This document shows positions 23,110 to 34,851 of a stretch of 64,000 bases of DNA, in pieces. Position 1 is the stretch's first letter. Every line of letters begins with the position of its first letter. This DNA is from Leguminivora glycinivorella (taxonomy: Eukaryota; Arthropoda; Insecta; Lepidoptera; Tortricidae): assembly GCF_023078275.1 (NCBI RefSeq), contig NC_062996.1:9300001-9364000 (forward strand). Reading direction: 5' to 3'. Below the pieces are notes generated by a model, which was given only the letters and a program-made list of their open reading frames with translations, was not told the DNA's origin and searched no databases. The translations under genes and the position numbers were made by a program.

Positions 23110-23528
23110 TTCATATTCATATTGGTTTATTGCAGTCATGTACATGCATTACCTCTAGGACTTATGACTATGTTACATGGACCCGGGTAGGGTAAAGCAA
23201 TTTAGTACATACTTATAACTTATAACTAACACTATCTACTCGCACAAATAAATTTTGCCTGCACAACATATTATTCTAACAGTTAAATATTCAGTCATAG
23301 TAAAATGTATGTCAAACTTAAGTTTTAATCAGCATTATTAATATAAATTATTTAAGTATAGGCAGGTACAATAAGTTTAGGTAACATCATAGATTAGCGT
23401 CGTTAAGAAATTCGTTCACAGTGTAGTAGCACTTATCAATTAGCAGCTTCTTAAGATTATTTTTAAAAGCGGTTGGATTTATTTCTAGTTTAATTTTTCC
23501 GGGAATTTTGTTAAAAATATCTATAAAC
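23110..23528 (-). mobile_element. LINE 3' end (C-terminal codons, 3' UTR and ATGAAT tail)
   Basis: On the minus strand 23395-23530 reads FIDIFNKIPGKIKLEIN, then FKNNLKKLLIDKCYYTVNEF and a stop. That is the usual C-terminus of LINE reverse transcriptase ORFs. The tail is GAATATGAATATGAA. The piece is inserted in the middle of a fold-back MITE (23077-23992). Confidence 0.72.
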
Positions 23529-23771
23529 CGTGTGGTGACGGGTTAAGAATTTCACCACCCCCTTTCTTCCCGTGGGTGTCGTAGAAGGCGACTGTGGGAT
23601 ATGGGTTAAATTGTGGCGTAGGCGAGAGGCTGGCAACCTGTCACTGCAATGTCACACTTTCGTTTTCTTTCAACCCCTTATTTGCCAAGAGTGGCACTGA
23701 AACCTGAGTAGTTTCATGTGCTCTGCCTACCCCTTCATGGGACACAGGCGTGATTGTATGTATGTATGTAT
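23529..23771 (+). mobile_element. RTE-type LINE 3' end with TATG tail
   Basis: It starts CGTGTGGTGACGGGTTAAG, contains GTGTCGTAGAAGGCGAC and ends TGATTGTATGTATGTATG. The family is repeated at least eight times in this window. The RTE call is from the tail type and the repeated 3' end, not from coding. Confidence 0.65.
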
Positions 23772-24196
23772 AAAACGGGAATGAGGGCTGTTTCTATGCA
23801 TTTGCAAGCGCGACTGTGGTATTGCTAGTCGGTTCTCATGCCGCGTTTTCATGGTACGGTTTGGTGCGTCCTTTATTTGTCTAAAAAGGTGTGTATGGTT
23901 TACTACCCGTCCTTATGTCATTAATACAGTTAGAAGAAGACATGTCATCTATCTCGCGGCGACATACTCTCGCGGCAATCATGTGCTAGGCATACAGTGC
24001 CACTATTAGCAATTAACCCTTAAATACATACTGCTGCCGTTTGGCTACAATGTATATATTTTTAAATAAACTAGCCAAAATATACGATGGACACTCAGTC
24101 AAGTGTAAAAATATGGGTGTACACATCTTACTCAAAAATATGTCCCATAGCACCTTAGTCCGGTCAGTCCGGTGTAATAAATAAGAGCGTAGTACC

Positions 24197-24523
24197 CACA
24201 GATGTCATATATACCATAGATCAAGCAAACGTATCTACTTAGCGTGTCAAATGAACTCAGTGAAATCCACTGAGTTGTCCGTCTTTCTTTACTCGCAGCT
24301 TGCAGCTTTCGGGCGTCAATTTTTGTAAGTTGAAGTCAACCAAAACATAAAAAATGCCTCGTTACGTGATATTCAATTGCAACAACACAAAAATTATGAA
24401 CAATCAAGAGCCTGAGACATATTTAAAATTACAGACAAGAATCAACTTCAGTACAAAATTTGACACGCTCGGCCCCTATACAAATATATGAATTTGTTTC
24501 TTCTATCTAAATTAAGTTCTGTG
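24197..24523 (+). mobile_element. P-like non-autonomous DNA element, copy 2
   Basis: It has the same ends as copy 1 and a different exact 8-bp TSD, GTAGTACC (24189-24196, 24524-24531). Two copies with independent duplications prove the ends. The internal frame begins MPRYVIFNCNNTK and stops after about 45 codons. Confidence 0.7.
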
Positions 24524-24620
24524 GTAGTACCATATTTTGAGTCGATTTTTTCGATACTTGTTTTTGCACTTGACTGGACCAAATCGTGACATTGCATATG
24601 ACAAGTTTTTGGCCCATCCC

Positions 24621-24696
24621 TCACACAATTTAACCCTTATCCCACAGTCGACTTCTACGAAACCTACGGGAAGAAAGGGAGTGATGAAATTCCTAA
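24621..24696 (-). mobile_element. RTE-type 3' fragment
   Basis: It holds the internal block only (CCCACAGTCGACTTCTACGA on the plus strand). Confidence 0.5.
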
Positions 24697-24699
24697 TCA

Positions 24700-24985
24700 C
24701 TAAACAAAGACATAATATATGCACCGCGCACTCACACTCCTCAATGATATCTTGGACAGCGACAGCAATCTGGACATATTCCATAGTACCGAGACCTATT
24801 TTATGATAGTCAGTAGCAGATACCTGGAATCCATAACGACGCCGAGCTCAATTACAATAGGTTAACATTTTATGTTGTAATTAAGTAACTAACTTTGTAA
24901 ACTGTCACTCCTTTAACAGTTTTAATTAGCTAGACTGTAAGTGTTAATATAAGGAATAAATAAATAAATTAAATAAATAAATAAA
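24700..24985 (+). mobile_element. LINE 3' UTR with AATA tail
   Basis: It ends in GGAATAAATAAATAAATT and further AAAT units. No coding domain is visible. It was called from the tail type only. Confidence 0.4.
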
Positions 24986-25457
24986 TATGTAACTCCGTAT
25001 ACACGGATAAAGTCTAAGAAAAAAACGTACCTCAAAGCCCTAGAGAAAAAGGTACGGTGGCCTAGATGGCGTTATACCTTTGGGCAACGCTCGGCTAGAT
25101 GGCGCTAATATTAGTATTTGACATTTTAACACATATCAAGCTTACAATATGGGCCAAATTGACAAAACTGCGGTTCAAAAGTTTTAAGCCTGCGTCGAGA
25201 GATGGCAGTCTAAGCACTGTGATTAAACATTTTACTCTGACAGTAACTCTCTATAATACTCGATCCTCTTTGTCTCTAAATTAATACTTGCCACCATAGG
25301 TACGGGTATTAATTTTTAACAAAACCTAGGTAACGTCATCACGTAGGTAACCAACTTCCACCAGCTCGCAAAAATATCAGCAACAGGAGCCACGTCCTTT
25401 TGCGCATTTACCATTTGCCTAGGTCTAAGTTTAGATTGCAGCATGGTTTTCGAGACT

Positions 25458-25680
25458 TCAATCAATCAATCAATCAAAATATTTATTCGTAATAAACTTA
25501 TAACTACACAATATGCATAAAAACAGTATTACTAAAACTACAAACGTACAATGGATTGATAAGTTTATCACGAAATGGTCCCGTCTCAGCAAAATGCTGA
25601 CCCGGGGGTCAGCGCTGCCCATATAACCATAATCGGTCGCCGTTCCTACGCAAATCCTCCTATTTTGTGTACACACAGGT
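25458..25680 (-). mobile_element. LINE 3' end with TTGA tail
   Basis: On the minus strand the sequence ends in AATAAATATTTTGATTGA and further TTGA units. The upstream 150 bp has no recognisable domain. Confidence 0.45.
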
Positions 25681-25944
25681 GTTCGGGTCTCAATGTTTAG
25701 TCGCAGTACGGTCGACGTTTAGTCGCGGCGACCCAAATGGGGACGATTGGTAACAGGCACAAATGGTCGCAGCGTACACGCGTGACCGAAAGCAGTGAAT
25801 ATTTATTATATTTTCAAAATGGCTTCTTGTATTAATTTTTTCCAGGTATCCTCAAACTTTACAAACAATTAAATATGTCGTCGTACTCAGTTGCCCTCAC
25901 TAAAGAAGATTAAAAAAAAATTGTAACGTGCGTACCGAGACCGA

Positions 25945-26297
25945 GACGAATTGACATTATTTTTTAATTGGAGATAGTTGAAGGGATGGGGGTGGAGAAC
26001 ATAGGCTACTTTTTAACCCCCGACGCAAAAACGACGGGGTGTTATAAGTTTGACGTGTCTGTCTGTTTGTCTTTCTGTCTGTGTGTGTGTGTCTGTCTGT
26101 GGCATCGTAGCTCCCGATCGGATGAACCGAGTTAGGTTTAGTTTTTTTTGTCTGAAAGCTAAGTTTGTCGGGAGTGTTCTTAAGCCATGTTTCATGAAAA
26201 TCGGTTTACTATGTCGCAGTCGGGGGTTTTTTCAAAATTTTAATTTTGTGGTTATTGTCCCTTTCTAACGCGAGCGAAGCCGCGGGCAAAAGCTAGT
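25945..26297 (+). mobile_element. Helitron-like short repeat, copy 3, split by a CCCCCGACG repeat
   Basis: The body at 25945-26014 and the end CGCGGGCAAAAGCTAGT at 26281-26297 are separated by 26015-26252. That inserted repeat occurs inverted at 31938-32156 and has its own TCTG microsatellite. Confidence 0.55.
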
Positions 26298-26439
26298 AAA
26301 ACAATAAATACAAATATGTTATACAACAGAAAATTAAATTAATGCTAAAACTAAATATAAAAAATCTCACCTAGAGAACCGACCTCTGGAAGTGAACCCA
26401 GGATACTGGCGGCGTTGCCCCTTTGCACCGCTAATAGTA

Positions 26440-26605
26440 CATTACGATACAAGTGCGTAAAAAATGAAGTTACGAATTTCCTTTTCGCACGTGTACCTAT
26501 CGTACGACGTTTTTCAATACAGATCGCCCTCTGAAGTTTCAACCTGACAAGAAAAGAACCACTTCTCGCACTAGTGCATAAAAAAAACACCATCTGTACC
26601 ACCAA
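26440..26605. repeat. CCTTTTCGCACGTGTAYCGT repeat family
   Basis: Related stretches are at 27721-27875, 49422-49500 and 50050-50165, each with TTTTCAGTACAGAT or a variant. No ends are certain. Confidence 0.45.
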
Positions 26606-26895
26606 AAGAAATAAACGTTACAAAAGAATACGGAACCCTAAAATCATGAACATGTTACTTATGAAAAAATGACATTCACACCCCCAGACATAATTAACAT
26701 GATAATACATTAATTAAACTATTTTAAAACTCTCGATCATGCGCTGATCTAAATAAATAATTACTATAACGAGTGTGAAAGGCTATCTATGGTAAATATG
26801 GATTGACATTTTGACCTTTTTTGTTGATTGTGTGTCCAAAGAAAGCGTAATAGGTGAATGATAGCAAAGAGGATCAAGTATTATAAAGAGTTATG

Positions 26896-27022
26896 GGGGC
26901 GATTTTCGAATCTCGCATACGGGATTTTGTCACTAAAATACCGGTTGAAAACGGTGACTTGCTTATTATTTTCAGTGACAATTTTCTGAATTCGAACGCG
27001 TGAGACTCAAAAATCTGCCCGC
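26896..27022. mobile_element. MITE with GCGATTTTYGAATCTCGC ends, copy 1
   Basis: GGGCGATTTTCGAATCTCGC at the left and TGAGACTCAAAAATCTGCCC at the right are inverted. It is followed directly by another MITE (27022-27172) with ATTTAGACGG arms. Confidence 0.65.
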
Positions 27023-27611
27023 TGATTTAGACGGCGTGCGAACTCGCATGCGATTTTAGTTACAATGCGGGCTGTTGAGATTACATACAATTCAGCACAG
27101 CCATCAAATGCCGCAATGTGCCGCAATGTAATAAAACTTGTATGCGAGTTCTCGTACCGTCTAAATCGGCCCTTACTGACAAAGTAAAATATGTAATCAC
27201 AGTGCATAGACTGCCATCTCTCGACACAAGCTTTAAAACTTTTAACCTTCAGTTTCGAAAATTTGGTCCATATTCTTAGCTGGATATTTGTTAAAATTAC
27301 AAATATTAATATTAGCAGGCATCTTCTGGGCGAGCTCACTCCATCGTAGGCCACGTCTTTGCCTTTGGCTAGTCTGTGGCCAAGAGGAAGCCCATTTAAA
27401 ATTAAAAAAAAAAATAATAATAATTAGCGCCATCTAGCCGAGCGTCACCTAAAGGTGTAACGCCATCTAGGCCACCGGACCTTTTTCTATAATGGTTCTA
27501 AGGTACGTTTGTTTCTTAGACTGTAGCTGTCTATACGGAGTTGATATGTCTTTGATGATAGTCTTATAGTGAGATATGATAGAAAATAGAAATTAATTAT
27601 AATTAGATACC

Positions 27612-27696
27612 TATCATCATCATCCTCCTCGCGTTATCCCGGCATTTGCCACGGCTCATGCGAGCCTGGGGTCCGCTTTGACAACTAATCCAACTA
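27612..27696 (-). mobile_element. SINE family 2, 3' fragment
   Basis: Only the final about 80 bp remain (CGCGTTATCCCGGCATTTGC on the plus strand). Confidence 0.6.
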
Positions 27697-27892
27697 ATTA
27701 GATACCTATGTAAATAAATATTACATTACGATACAAGAGCGAAAAAAAGGAAGTTCAAAACGCGAAAAACACGACTGAAGGGAGTGTTTTAAATCAACAC
27801 AAGTTAGGTACGTATTTCCTTTTCGCACGTGTATCGTAAGACGTTTTTCAGTACAGATTTCGGAGGGCCATGAGGCCCCGTAGCCGAATGGC

Positions 27893-28165
27893 ATTTCTGC
27901 GATGCGAAACGCCGCAGAAATGTAGTCTGCCCAGGGTGCGTAGCCGAATGGCACAAACGCTCACGAAACGCTCACGAAACGAAACGCTAGTAGATATCTA
28001 TCTCTATCGCTCTTGCGTCAATGCGCAACAGAGCGAGACTACCTTTCGCGGCGTTTCGTTTTCGTTTCGCGGCTCACTCCGCGATTCTATCGCCGCGCTA
28101 CAAGTACATGTCGGCGGCCGCGAGTTCGCGGCTCATTCAGTGGTGACGACCTTCGCGCGGCGCAA
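27893..28165. repeat. CG-rich fold-back (GTAGCCGAATGGC)
   Basis: It has two GTAGCCGAATGGCA starts and inverted GAAACG / CGTTTC blocks. The open frame through it is not supported as a gene. Confidence 0.45.
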
Positions 28166-28289
28166 TAAAATTCAATGTCGGCTGCTCTCGTGCGGTCCGT
28201 TTGTTAATGTACTTAGGTAAGAATTTAGAATGGCGGCATTTTATGAATGACAAAGGAGTGAGCCTTCTGTAAGTACTTGTACAATTAGA

Positions 28290-28770
28290 GAGCGCGCACA
28301 CGGGCAACTTTTTTCAGCGACTTTTTTGTCGCTCACATCATCGGTCTATGGGCTAATGAGCATTTCTTTTTTTTTTGCCAATATTTTTTTTTTATTGTTT
28401 TAGGGCATTTTAGGTCAATTGTACTCAGAATCACGAGTACTTTCAATCTCACTGGGAGACAAAAAGTGTCCCAGAATTTCCATACATTTTTGTTACGTTC
28501 CTCTTTTGTTACCCCATACAAAATGTACGGAAAATGGTAACAAAATAAGTAAAAATCGTATGGGACAATTTTTTTAACTACTAGGATTGAAAAGGCTAGT
28601 AATTCTGAGTAGAAATATCATATTCTTTTTCAAAAATATCACACTTCATAAAAGTAGCAAAATAAAAAAACGAAATGCTCTAGTATGAAAGTGCGCACAC
28701 GAAGCGACGCAACTTTTCATACAAATACGTAAGTCGCCGAGCAACTTTGTTGCCCGTGGGCGCGCACCCT
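28290..28770. mobile_element. MITE with GCGCGCACACGGGCAAC ends, containing a second MITE
   Basis: The right end GTTGCCCGTGGGCGCGCAC matches the left end inverted. The GAGCATTTC element fills the middle. Confidence 0.65.
28358..28680. mobile_element. GAGCATTTC fold-back MITE, copy 1
   Basis: The ends are GAGCATTTCTTTT and CGAAATGCTC. Inside are inverted TACTCAGAATCACGAG / CTAGTAATTCTGAGTA blocks. Confidence 0.75.
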
Positions 28771-29040
28771 TATATATTCTGTGGTCTGGCTCAGTCGCGC
28801 CAATACGCAAGAAAGATAGACTACGAAAAAGTTATTAACGTAACAGTTTTTTATGCTCGTATTACAGACGAAATTAACACAATGAATTAACATGCAAATG
28901 TATGGCCTTGCCAACTCCTTATCAGAAATCCAGGATTCGATTTCTACTTCCCTCAGGCCGTCAAACTTGTCGATGAAGCAATTGATAATTTGATAAGTAC
29001 AGTCAACAACACAGCAGTGAATACAGTAAGTGTCAAAAAT

Positions 29041-29283
29041 ATACATACATACATACAATCACGCCTGTATCCCATAAAGGGGTAGGCAGAGCACATGAAC
29101 TACTAAGTTTCAGTGCCACTCTTGGCAAAAAGGGGTTGAAAGAAATCCAAATTGTGACATTGCAGTGACAGGTTGCCAGCCTCTCGCCTACGCCACAATT
29201 TAACCCATATCCCATAGTCGACTTTTACGACACCCACGGGAAGAAAGAGGGTGGTGAAATTCTTAACCCATCACCACACGGGA
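29041..29283 (-). mobile_element. RTE-type LINE 3' end
   Basis: It is a complete 3' block of the family, from the ACATACATACA tail to the CATCACCACACGG start. Confidence 0.65.
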
Positions 29284-29803
29284 CCAAAAATATTTATACG
29301 GTACAGCGGGGCAAATCCCAACTGGGGGACAAATGTAATTAATTCATTTTTTCCATGTTTTACAATGTTTTCATAATTAACCCTTAAATGCATGAATTTT
29401 ACTTTTAACGAGATATTAATATATGTGATAGACAATGGTTTTCTGACTCTGGGAAAAATAAAAAATAAAAATTAAAATCGATTTTTATACTAAATCAGTG
29501 TTAGAAGTTAAATAGGCCAAATCTTATTTATATAAATATATCGTAATTGGTAAGTTTTATTAAAAAAAAATACTACTATTAAAAAGGTACACAATTTGTG
29601 AAACCTTTATGATAAAATGTTTAAACATAAACTAATTACTAACTCCGAAAAAATCAGCCTAAATCACATACTAAAAATCGCCATCGTCCTGTTTTTTTAC
29701 ACTTTTCCGCCATTTCATCTTAATCCTTAAATAATAAATAGTAAATCATTATATTATTTAATTTATTTAATTGTATATTAAATAATAATAAATAATGAAT
29801 AAT

Positions 29804-30210
29804 GAAAGCCGAGAAGGACAAGTTCAGTAAGTACCTAGACTTGGCTTACAAGATAACCGCCATGTGGGATGTTGATTCGACGATCATTGTCCCGATAGTC
29901 GTTTCAGCGAACGGTCTTATAGCGAAGAGTCTCGACCAACATCTCGAGAGACTCTCGCTAGGTGGCTGGATCAAGGGTCAGATGCAGAAGGCGGTGATCT
30001 TGGACACGGCGCGGATAGTCCGACGGTTCCTCTCTCTGCAGCCCTATAACCACCGGCAGCTTGGGCCCTGCCCCGCTGCTGGCGGCACCCTAGGTTAGGT
30101 TTTTTATAATGTGTTTATATATTTTGTATTGTTTTGTATGTGGTTTTGTATTTTACTTTTATAATCATATTATAAAAATACCTAGCCTAAGAATTGAAAT
30201 GAATAAAGAG
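29804..30210 (+). mobile_element. 5'-truncated LINE 3' end with 13-bp TSD
   Basis: The direct repeat AATAATGAATAAT flanks it exactly (29791-29803 and 30211-30223). Inside, 98 codons end an ORF (KYLDLAYKITAMWDVD, STIIVPIVVSANGLIAKSL). This resembles the C-terminal tail of a non-LTR retrotransposon ORF with its conserved IVPIVV-ANGLI block. A short 3' UTR follows. A second fragment with the same stretch (GCTTACGAGATAACCGCC) is at 20658-20688. Confidence 0.75.
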
Positions 30211-30719
30211 AATAATGAATAATAATTAAGCAATAAATGTGATTTTGGATAGCTACATGTCGAGCCACGGGCCATCAAATATATGATGCATATATACATC
30301 ACCATGCATTAAGGGTTAAATAGTGTCCACCGGTTACAGATGAGCCGACGGAAAGTTTCCAAAATTCTGAAATTTTCACATAGGAAAACTTCGGAAACTT
30401 TCCATACTTTGTGTGGATAATTGTATGGATGGAAACTTTACATTTCATAAATTTAAATTCCCACCCACCATTTTACATGGAATTTGACAGTTGAAAAGCC
30501 CACTAACCCTGAGTTAAGTGGTTGGTGCAAGTGGGTCTTAGGGAATATAGGCTTGAATTTATGTGAATATAACATTAATGTTTTATACATATGTCACACG
30601 TTTGAAAATAAATGGACAATAATAATAAAACGAACCATATTTTAATAGTTTACATGATTATTTAAGATTTTAGAAATTATTATTAGGGGTAATTAATAAC
30701 CTTAAGTAAGAATATATTT

Positions 30720-31146
30720 TTCCCCTCACTAGCTCGGACACACGTGTTTTGTCCTTTATTACCAGTGGGTAAAAACGCATTTTATCCACTAGTGGGTAAA
30801 GTAATTTGACCATGAATAAAGTCAAATTAACTGCTTTAAAATTGATAAAAGTAGGTGAATTTAGTAACAAAGATGATTTACCACCTGTGGAACTACTGGA
30901 AGCAGTGATAAACGCATTTTTTGCGTTGTAGTTTCCTCGCTGTAGTGAGGAGAAAAGTTTTGTGTTACACTCGGGTGCAAATGTATTTTACTTCTCGTGT
31001 GTTAAAAAACTCGCAAGTTCAGGATTACATTCTCGAACCACTCGCTTCGCTCGTGGTTCAACTATAGAATCCTTTCACTTGCTCGTTTTTCAATTCCACA
31101 CTCGGCGTTAAAATACAACTTTGCACCCTTGTATAACAAATAACTA
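30720..31146 (+). repeat. CTCGCTTCGCTCG repeat family, copy 2
   Basis: It is the same body as copy 1, near full length. Confidence 0.75.
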
Positions 31147-31597
31147 TTATCTATAAAAAGTTTGTCGATATTTTTATTTTGTCAAGCACTAACAACTTGT
31201 CGTTCGTGTCAGAAAAATATCTACTTTAGGTATGCTTATGATTGAGGAGGGCACACAGATAAAAATATTAACAGTCTGTGTTGAAAAAATTATTGCTCTA
31301 TCTTCAAAAACCAGGGAGGAAATAGTCGAGAGCGTTTGTATGGAGAATTGGACCCATACCGTATCGTCTTAAAGCTATTCACGTCTGTCATAAACTCAGA
31401 TATAAAATTTGTATTAGTGGAATTCTACCTAATTAAAAACATGTTTTTGCAAACACGAGAGGCGATTCTGTAAATCACGCGGTAAAAGCGTGACGCTTTT
31501 TTTTACTGTTTACCAAGCAACGAAGATGAGAGGGTCCAACATGAAACATGAAAATCTTTTTTCACCACACCAACTGGTGCTCCAAAACCACCATAAC

Positions 31598-31923
31598 ATC
31601 ATCCTCCTTGCGTTGTCCCGGCATTTGCGACGGCTCATGGGAGCCTGGGGTCCGCTTTGACAACTAATCCCAATATTTGGCGTAGGCACTAGTTTTACGA
31701 AAGCGACTGCCATCTGACCTTCCAATCCGAAGGGTTACTAGGCCCTATTGGAATTAGTCCGGTTTCCTCACGATGTTTTCCTTCACCGAAAAGCGACTGG
31801 CAAATATCAAATGACATTTCGCACATAAGTTCCGAAAAACTAATTGGTACGAGCCGGGGTTCGAACCCGCGACCTCCGGATTGAAAGTCGCACGCTCTTA
31901 CCGCTAAGCCACCAGTGCTTCAC
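31598..31923 (-). mobile_element. full-length tRNA-derived SINE, family 2, with 14-bp TSD
   Basis: The TSD AAAACCACCATAAC is exact (31584-31597, 31924-31937). On the minus strand it begins with a tRNA-like head (GGTGGCTTAGCGGTAAGAGC, then box B GGTTCGAACCCCGGC) and ends CGCAAGGAGGATGAT. It was inserted into a CCCCCGA repeat (31545-32156). This copy defines the family ends. Confidence 0.88.
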
Positions 31924-32325
31924 AAAACCACCATAACCTAACCACAAAATTAAAATTTTGAAAAAACCCCCGATAGTGGACCGATTTTCATGAAACATGG
32001 CTAAGAACACTTCCGACTAACTCAGCTTGGAAACAAAAAAAACTAAATCTAAATCGGTTCATCCGTTCGGGAGCTACAATGCCACAGACAGACACACACA
32101 CAGACAGACAGACAGACAGACAGACAAATAGACACGTCAAACTTATAACACCCCGTCGTGCACCAAACACCAAAAGACTTACTTTGCTATTCGAAAACAG
32201 ATAATTCAAAATTGCATGTTATCCATATGAGTGCAAAGTAATTTCATACAAATTTTAACATGATATCTTGAGCTGGTTGGTAGAATTTACCTATAAATGA
32301 TCATTTTGAATCATAAATCATAAAT

Positions 32326-32649
32326 GAGCATTTCTTTTTTTTTCGCCACTTTTATGAATGTGATAATTTTGAAAAAAAAAATATGCTATTTCTACTCAGA
32401 ATCACTAGCTTTTTCAATCCTAGTAGTTAAAAAAAATGTCCCATACGATTTCTTCTTTTCTTATTTTGTTACCATTTTCCGTACATGTTGTGTGGGGTAA
32501 CAAAAGGGGAAAGTAACAAAAATGTATGGAAATTCTGGGACACTTTTTGTCTCCCAGTGAGATTGAAAATACTCGTGATTCTGAGTATAATTGACCTAAA
32601 ATTCCCTAAAAAAATCAAAATAAAAGAATGGCGAAAAAAAGAAATGCTC
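32326..32649. mobile_element. GAGCATTTC fold-back MITE, copy 2
   Basis: It is an inverted-orientation copy of 28358-28680. Confidence 0.75.
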
Positions 32650-32734
32650 AAATATTGAATAAATTGATAGATTTGATTTAGTTTCATGTTCATATACAAT
32701 CAATATTATAGTCAGTATTTTGTTGTGTTGGTGT

Positions 32735-32850
32735 GGTGAAAAATGTTGTGTTTCACTCGGCGGCAAAGTTTGTTTAACCTTCGTGCCTTGAAACCCTCGC
32801 TACGCTCGCGGTTCAACATTGAAACCTCCGGGGGCTTAATACCATGATGA
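32735..32850 (+). repeat. related short CTCGCTACGCTCG repeat
   Basis: It has GTTGTGTTTCACTCGG and CCTCGCTACGCTCGCGGTTC. A counterpart in minus orientation is at 34017-34135. Confidence 0.5.
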
Positions 32851-33102
32851 GTTACGATATTTCTGTTCATTTGTACATGCGACTATAACACAAATAATGA
32901 ATAAATTGAACTATTTTATAAAAATAAAAACAATGTTATCGGTCAATGAACTTATTGACAGTATTTTGTTATTGTTATTCTTTCAATTTAATTAAAATAC
33001 TTAAGTAATTATTTTTAAGAGGCGTCCTTATCGGAGAAGTTTGAATTGAATTCATTGTTGCTAACTTGATAAGTCTAAGTACTTTCATTATTTACGTCAA
33101 GT

Positions 33103-33869
33103 CATAAATTAAATATAAGAAGATCATACCATCCCATACATTAAAATGCGACCGCCTACGAACGCGCTTACACTCCACCACACATAGATGGCGCCACAAA
33201 AAAAATGTCTTGTAGCTTTCGATTATACTTGTAGATGGCGTTAAGTGTCACTTTTGACATAGATTTATGGCTCGAAAGTGACACTTAACGCCAATCTACA
33301 AGATGGCAAATGTGTAGTACACACACTACACATTTTTTTGTGGCAATGAAGCTGGGAACATACTACGCGGACGTCCGTCGTAAATCGACCGCGACCGATC
33401 AGTGTGCACGGAACAAAACATCCAGCGAGCCAGATTTCGATCGGACGTCCGTGCGCTCAAGGCCACGTCCGCGTCCGTCGACCGATAGTTTGCACGGTTA
33501 AGCTAGGAACACACTACGCGGACGTCCGTCGTAAATCGACCGCGGACGGGAATCTGGACAATGGAAAGACACATAACCGTGCAAACTATCGGTCGACGGA
33601 CGCGGACGTGGCCTTGAGCGCACGGACGTCCGATCGAAATCTGGCTCTCTGGATGTTTTGTTCCGTGCACACTGATAGGTCGCGGTCGCGGTCGTTTTAC
33701 GACGGACGTCCGCGTAGTATGTTCCTAGCTTTATGTGTAATTTCATTGTCCAGATTCCCGTCCGCGGTCGATTCACGACGGACGTCCGCGTAGTGTGTTC
33801 CTAGCTTAAGGCATAAGCGGTCGCATTTTAATGTATGGGATGGTATGATCTTCTTATATTTAATCTATG
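33103..33869. mobile_element. fold-back MITE (CATARATTAAATATAA), copy 2, with a nested palindrome set
   Basis: Both outer arms are present, but the right inner part is replaced by the 33352-33808 palindromes. TCAAG lies near both ends. Confidence 0.78.
33352..33808. repeat. two interleaved palindromes (order A-B-A'-B')
   Basis: A (33352-33498) is inverted at 33586-33730. B (33499-33585) is inverted at 33731-33808. Both A and B begin GCTRGGAACA and continue TACGCGGACGTCCGTCGTAA. All open frames here come from the CG-rich palindromes. Confidence 0.8.
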
Positions 33870-33887
33870 GTCAAGTAAAGATTTGCA

Positions 33888-33989
33888 TACATAAACTCAC
33901 GCCAGTCACGCCTATATTCCTAAACGGGGTAGGCAGAGCACATTAAACTACTCAAGCTAAAGTGCCACTCCTGGCAATTAAAGGGTTGA
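33888..33989 (-). mobile_element. RTE-type 3' fragment
   Basis: It is a diverged tail block (GGGGTAGGCAGAGCACATTA on the plus strand). Confidence 0.5.
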
Positions 33990-34287
33990 ACACAGGGTAT
34001 AAATAGTTATTTATTTTACAAGGGGGCAAAGTTGCTTAAAAACTGCACGTGCCAATATTGATACCCGAACCCGAGCAAGCGAAAGATTCCAACATTGAAC
34101 CGCGAGCGTAGCGAGTAACGTTTTCACAGGAGGATTTCAATAGTAAAAAATCAAAGATGGCGGCTTAAATTATGGGATGTCGGTCCTACATCCAATATCG
34201 GATCGGATAATGTGAAAACGCACTAAGGCAATAAACCGCACAGCGTTTGTAATCGTAGATTACAGTAGCGACATCTGTAATCTTTGG

Positions 34288-34717
34288 CACACCTCGGACA
34301 CTGGCGATCAAATATATGAAAGAACCGCGTTCATAATTACGCACACAGTCTAAGCTCGTGTAGGCAAACGCGTACCATGCTTAGTATGAGTGAGCTATGG
34401 TCGACTGGTCGCGTTCTTGACAGGCGGTAACTGTGAGCACCCGCTCTCGGTTACCTTAAGGGACCATCCACTGGAAAGACGTAAGACGCGCCGCTTGGCG
34501 CGCGAGGCGGCGCCAAGCAACGTCCCTTGCGCGTCCTTCCTATACAAAATGTACTGAGGAGAATTTTTAAGATACATTCAGGCGGCGTGGCGCTGACGTC
34601 CGCGCGTCGGCGGACATGCGTATCTTGAGTGTGGACGATCCCTTACAGTCACAGGGCGGCACTTTCAGCAGGGAGCAGATAGTGGCCCTGTACCATAGTA
34701 CTCTTTATTATACTGTG
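34288..34717. mobile_element. CACACCTCGG element interrupted by another MITE
   Basis: Both ends of the family are present, but a separate MITE (34454-34645) with ends TTAAGGGACCATCCAC and GGACGATCCCTTA splits it. The inner MITE shares its CTTCCTATACAAAATGTACT block with 63104-63265. Confidence 0.55.
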
Positions 34718-34851
34718 CTTTCAGTGTACATTAAATTCTCATTAACCTCAATAGAACAAAGAACCGTCCGTACTGCTATCGGGAAAGTAATTAAGATAGG
34801 CATTCTTAAATAAAAACACGCAAAACAATATGGTATTGATGAAATAGTTAT

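Larger units (their letters stand above)
23077..23992. mobile_element. fold-back MITE, copy 4, split by a 790-bp composite insert
   Basis: The left part ends GCGAGATAGACTA at 23109. The right part resumes CTACCCGTCCTTATGTC at 23903. Between them lie a LINE 3' end and an RTE-type 3' end. Confidence 0.75.

Noticed and set aside
33310..33793. Arg/Ser-rich frames on both strands resembling an RS protein
   Set aside because: They arise from the CGGACGTCCG palindromes. Frames mirror each other on both strands and have no splice context.
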